Source: a virus
Strand: one strand, 5' to 3'
DNA length: 64,000 nucleotides
IMG/VR virus record: IMGVR_UViG_3300043570_001741
Span: 62,001-126,000 of that record
In this document: positions 63,269 through 64,000 of the stretch, piece after piece
Position numbering within the stretch: position 1 is the stretch's first letter
Layout of the letters: each line of letters starts with the position of its first letter
Notes under the pieces: generated by a model
Seen by the model: the letters and a program-made list of their open reading frames with translations, nothing else
Database searches by the model: none
What the model was told of the DNA's origin: nothing
Position numbers and translations under genes: made by a program

Positions 63269-64000
63269 ATGGCACAAAATCGTTTACAGGTAACAGACCT
63301 TGATTTCGATACAATCAAGACCAACCTAAAATCATTCCTAAAACAACAAACTGAATTCCAAGATTATGATTTTGAGGGTTCTGGTTTAAATGTTTTGGTT
63401 AATCTTTTAGCTTACAATACACACTATAATGCCTACTATCTAAACATGGTTGCCAACGAGGCATTCTTAGATACTGCCCTGTTGCGTGATTCTGTGGTTT
63501 CTCATGCCAAGACATTAGGCTATGTGCCTTATTCTAAAACTGCACCTACAGCAACTATCAACCTAACAATCAATAGTGGTAACACAACATTGGATACATT
63601 AACTATTCCAAAGGGATATGTTTTTAATTCTAAGTTGGTAGATAAACGTATTTTTGGTTTTGTGGTTATGAATGGCGTTACTGTCACAAAATCTGACACC
63701 AGTTATTACTTTGAGAATTTAGAAATCAAAGAAGGCCAGTTATTGAATTACACTTTCAATTATGATGAGAGTGCTAATCCAAAGTCAATATTTACTTTGC
63801 CTGATATGGACATTGATACATCCACAATTACTGTATCAGTAAATCCATCCACAAGTAATACATCAACCACAGTTTATAACAAAGTGACGGATATTTTGGA
63901 TGTTGGCGCTGACTCTGCCGTATTCTATTTGCAAGAATCTAAAGGCGGAAAATATCAAATCTATTTTGGTAATGGAACTGTTGGTCGTAAGATTGAAGAT
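63269..64000 (+). CDS. 6: Baseplate wedge gp6 (3' truncated by the window)
   Basis: The frame starts at ATG 63269, right after the gp25 stop, and is open to the end of the window (244 codons seen). YDFEGSGLNVLVNLLAYNTHYNAYYLNMVANEAFLDTA, then SHAKTLGYVPYSKTAPTATI, is the gp6 N-terminal region. gp6 forms the inner ring of the baseplate with gp25 and gp53. Confidence 0.9.
   Translation, partial: MAQNRLQVTDLDFDTIKTNLKSFLKQQTEFQDYDFEGSGLNVLVNLLAYNTHYNAYYLNMVANEAFLDTALLRDSVVSHAKTLGYVPYSKTAPTATINLTINSGNTTLDTLTIPKGYVFNSKLVDKRIFGFVVMNGVTVTKSDTSYYFENLEIKEGQLLNYTFNYDESANPKSIFTLPDMDIDTSTITVSVNPSTSNTSTTVYNKVTDILDVGADSAVFYLQESKGGKYQIYFGNGTVGRKIED

Noticed and set aside
1-64000. CRISPR arrays, insertion sequences, integrase or att sites
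   Set aside because: No regular spaced repeats, transposase or integrase motifs were seen; the gene content is that of a lytic T4-like phage.

Overview
The window is a 64 kb piece of a T4-superfamily myovirus genome. It is AT-rich and almost fully coding, with genes joined by ATGA, TAATG or GTGA overlaps. The T4-type core is easy to recognise: a gp61-type primase, NrdA/NrdB, PhoH, RNase H, gp59, gp33, gp32, gp4, gp54, gp26, gp51, gp48, gp53, gp27-like and gp5-like hub proteins, gp25 and gp6. Two-component spanins and several lipoproteins imply a Gram-negative host. The rRNA-leader-like boxA sequences resemble those of proteobacteria, but the host cannot be named from this sequence.

Layout. 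1-1.7 kb: end of a structural block behind a TATAAATA late promoter. 1.6-4.5 kb: lysis cassette (i-spanin, o-spanin, lipoprotein, GH19 endolysin, holin-like protein, coiled-coil membrane protein). 4.5-11.7 kb: replication and dNTP supply (primase, ThyX, NrdA, thioredoxin, NrdB, secreted nuclease, GIY-YIG protein, PhoH). 11.7-16.7 kb: many small genes, including a nucleotidyltransferase, a cupin, an HNH-HTH fusion and a PD-(D/E)XK nuclease. 16.7-24.6 kb: densely packed small early genes, each group behind a sigma70-type promoter. 24.6-28.3 kb: an initiator-tRNA-like element and then 22 tRNA genes covering every amino acid except Phe. 28.3-33.8 kb: a D,D-carboxypeptidase-like protein and a reverse-strand block of membrane and secreted proteins. 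33.9-52.1 kb: mixed early/middle genes (phosphoesterase, RNase H, cytidylyltransferase, glycosyltransferase, RmlC-like epimerase, ClpP, gp88-like, MazG-like, exonuclease, SleB-like hydrolase, DsbA-like, gp33, gp59, nucleotidase, gp32). 52.2-56.9 kb: reverse-strand tail and head-completion genes. 56.9-64 kb: forward baseplate genes ending inside gp6.

The most interesting signals are regulatory. (1) The tRNA array is preceded by a consensus promoter, a leaderless 42-codon ORF that uses all 20 amino acids, and a terminator whose 5' arm can instead pair perfectly over 10 bp with the end of that ORF. This is the architecture of a translation-sensing attenuator. (2) Eight exact GTTG-N8-CAAC palindromes (plus two near copies) lie upstream of sigma70-type promoters, mostly at 7-8, 16 or 26-27 bp from the -35 box, which suggests an activator site in helical register. 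(3) gp26 ends in a T TTT TTC slippery heptamer that leads by -1 into the gp51 frame, which has no usable start, directly upstream of the tape-measure gene. (4) Several early genes begin about 6-8 nt after a -10 box and so look leaderless. (5) There are several structured non-coding elements, including an initiator-tRNA mimic with a C1:A72 mismatch.
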